This document shows positions 5,158 through 6,417 of a stretch of DNA of 6,417 bases, one piece after another (the first letter of the stretch is position 1; each line of letters begins with the position of its first letter). The stretch lies in contig CANREK010000081.1 in the NCBI GenBank assembly GCA_947629605.1, positions 1-6,417 on the forward strand. Direction: 5' to 3'. The DNA is from an uncultured Clostridia bacterium. Lineage in GTDB: Bacteria > Bacillota > Clostridia > Christensenellales > Borkfalkiaceae. A program made the translations under genes and the position numbers. Below the pieces are notes generated by a model, which ran no database searches, was not told the origin of the DNA, and was given only the letters and a program-made list of their open reading frames with translations.

Positions 5158-6417
5158 CTACGCGACGGGGATAAGAGTTACAGTGACGGGTGCTACATTT
5201 TTGCCTTTGTCGTTACCGTTCCCAAGTGCTCCGGATTGAATGTATATTTCCGTTTCTTCCCCCGTGAGGGTAAGTGTAGCGTTTCCGAAACTCAATACCC
5301 CGTCAGCATATTGAGCCATAACAAGCGTTTGTTTACCGTCGACAATGACATATAGTATAGCATTGATCGCGCTTACATAATCGGTTTCGATTTTTAATGT
5401 GTATTGTCCCCCTTCAATGGAAGGATCAAGATGAAATTTCATCAAATTTTCGGGATTTTGAAGTACACTCTGGTGAACATTTACGGGAACGACGTTTTTG
5501 GAGCCGTCCGCTTTAAGGGTAGGGGCTTCCCACTTTTCAAAGGAGACGGTCGCGTTGATATCGTCCTTTTCCGCCGCAAACGTCACTTTGGTATCGCCCT
5601 CCGTAACAATAAAAAAGCCGAGGAATACGTTATGTCCTGCGGTTCCCAAGGATTCATCCGGAAGTAAATAGTAATGTATTTCCCCGATAGAGGCATAGAA
5701 CCTGCCGCCGTCATAATTACTTGCCATACCGGTAGGCGGTGTGGAGGCGGTCAGCGTCGTATTGCCGACATCTGCTTTCAAAACGTAGACGCCGGGGTCT
5801 GCCGCGACTTCTGCGGGAAGATCGACTTCCTGTGTACCGCCGGCCGTCACGGAGACGGAAACGGTGGGAGCATCCGCGGGCAGAGGAGAGCCACTCTCTT
5901 CCCCCGTACCGCCGCTTGTGCCGGGGTCGCCCTTGTCACCTTTGTCACCTTTGTCACCCTTCTCACCCTTGTCACCTTTTTCGCCTTTCTCGCCGTCGGC
6001 GCCCTTGATGTTGCCGATCGAGGTCCCCCAGCCTTCCGCAGTCTTGGCGTAGACGTCCCAAGTGGTGACGTCGAGATAGAGATCTCCGACCGCGGCGGGC
6101 GCGCCGTTGCCGTGCAGGAACGAGGCGCCGTCCGTGCCGTTGGTTCCGTTCGTGCCGTTGGTACCGTTGGTGCCCGCGGGACCCGTTGCGCCTGTGTCGC
6201 CCTTGTCGCCCTGCGGCCCCTGCGGCCCTGCGGGGCCTTGCACGCCTTGAATGCCCTGTTCGCCCTGTTCGCCTTGGTCGCCCTTATCGCCCTTATCGCC
6301 TTTGTCACCCTTGTCGCCCTTGTCGCCCTTATCGCCCTTATCGCCCTTGGCGGAGGCGAGAAGTTCGGCATACCATTCGTCGTAGGAGAGCTCGCTCCCC
6401 GAGGCGAGATAGACGGC
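5158..6417 (-). CDS. Collagen-like protein, 5' partial
   Basis: The frame is open from the window edge (6417) to a TAG at 5158-5160, giving 419 visible residues. The GTG at 6241-6243 lies inside the Gly-X-Y run and is not the real start. Visible residues 10-24 (LSYDEWYAELLASAK) match the short acidic/Trp motif often preceding bacterial collagen blocks. Block 1 (25-99) has 25 uninterrupted Gly-X-Y triplets, including seven GDK and four GTN. Residues 100-138 (FLHGNGAP...GDLYLDV...VYAK...GWG) form a small interrupting module seen in other collagen-like proteins. Block 2 (139-168) has ten triplets rich in GDK and GEK. Residues about 171-419 form a beta-rich domain of unknown fold. Charged GDK/GEK triplets are known to stabilise bacterial triple helices, so trimer formation is expected. 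No LPXTG or C-terminal membrane segment is seen; any signal peptide is outside the window. A surface or extracellular role is inference. Confidence 0.9.
   Translation of the reverse strand, partial: AVYLASGSELSYDEWYAELLASAKGDKGDKGDKGDKGDKGDKGDKGDQGEQGEQGIQGVQGPAGPQGPQGDKGDTGATGPAGTNGTNGTNGTNGTDGASFLHGNGAPAAVGDLYLDVTTWDVYAKTAEGWGTSIGNIKGADGEKGEKGDKGEKGDKGDKGDKGDPGTSGGTGEESGSPLPADAPTVSVSVTAGGTQEVDLPAEVAADPGVYVLKADVGNTTLTASTPPTGMASNYDGGRFYASIGEIHYYLLPDESLGTAGHNVFLGFFIVTEGDTKVTFAAEKDDINATVSFEKWEAPTLKADGSKNVVPVNVHQSVLQNPENLMKFHLDPSIEGGQYTLKIETDYVSAINAILYVIVDGKQTLVMAQYADGVLSFGNATLTLTGEETEIYIQSGALGNGNDKGKNVAPVTVTLIPVA
5914..6003 (-). repeat. Collagen block 2 coding repeat
   Basis: Ten Gly-X-Y codon triplets: one GAD, three GEK, four GDK, GDP and GTS. 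The DNA is a degenerate 9-bp tandem repeat based on CACCTTTGT or CGCCTTTCT words. Changes in copy number would keep the frame. Confidence 0.85.
6139..6174 (-). repeat. GTN tandem repeat in collagen block 1
   Basis: Four consecutive Gly-Thr-Asn codon triplets, followed by GTD. The DNA unit is a 9-bp variant of GTTGGTGCC with codon changes at third positions. Asn/Thr-rich triplets are polar and could be glycosylation sites in some organisms; there is no direct evidence here. Confidence 0.8.
6283..6348 (-). repeat. GDK tandem repeat in collagen block 1
   Basis: A Lys codon followed by seven consecutive Gly-Asp-Lys codon triplets, read on the minus strand. The plus strand shows reiterated CGCCCTTAT or CGCCCTTGT 9-mers. 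It is near-identical at DNA level and a likely site of in-frame length change. Confidence 0.85.

Noticed and set aside
5158..6243. Collagen-like gene starting at GTG 6241-6243
   Set aside because: This codon lies within an uninterrupted Gly-X-Y run that continues upstream to a typical preceding motif and to the window edge; the true start is outside.
5847..6371. Arg/Ala-rich 174-codon minus-strand frame over the collagen region
   Set aside because: It is a frame-shifted reading of the 9-bp tandem repeats; the collagen frame has perfect Gly periodicity and a coherent C-terminal domain.

Overview
This is a high-GC bacterial window; one radA line (1141-1200) counts by hand to 42 G+C in 60. The gene content fits a Gram-positive anaerobe of the Clostridia, perhaps gut-derived. 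The signs are a fused MEP-pathway enzyme next to radA, a lipoprotein signal peptide with strong Shine-Dalgarno spacing, divergent InlB-type repeats, and a collagen-like surface protein. The taxonomic placement is inference from gene style; no search was possible.

Layout. (1) Bases 1-605, + strand: the end of a bifunctional IspD-IspF enzyme. The reading frame is open to the window edge and carries an IspD-like C-terminus before the IspF domain. (2) 606-930: a gene-free stretch filled mostly by a composite palindromic repeat (615-875), then an AT-rich leader. (3) 931-2283, + strand: complete radA, closed by a strong bidirectional hairpin terminator (2304-2334). (4) 2358-4457, - strand, convergent to radA: a 699-residue lipoprotein with an Asp/Pro-rich stalk and four divergent InlB-like repeats. 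(5) 4458-5157: 700 bases without a gene, almost wholly made of the same palindromic repeat family. (6) 5158-6417, - strand: a collagen-like protein whose N-terminus lies beyond the window. It has two Gly-X-Y blocks and a C-terminal domain of clearly lower GC.

How the parts relate. ispDF and radA are housekeeping genes; their proximity recalls the clpC-radA-disA-ispD-ispF neighbourhood of Bacillus subtilis. The two minus-strand genes are probable cell-surface proteins, separately transcribed because 700 bases of repeat lie between them. The most unusual content is non-coding. Eight copies of a short unit (TCAT-NN-TGAGC ... GAA-NN-ATC) occur in two intergenic regions. In every copy the variable dinucleotide is matched by its complement in the partner arm. 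Some copies carry smaller palindromic insertions, and one block lies inverted between otherwise conserved flanks at the two loci. No defence, CRISPR, RNA-gene or phage system was seen.
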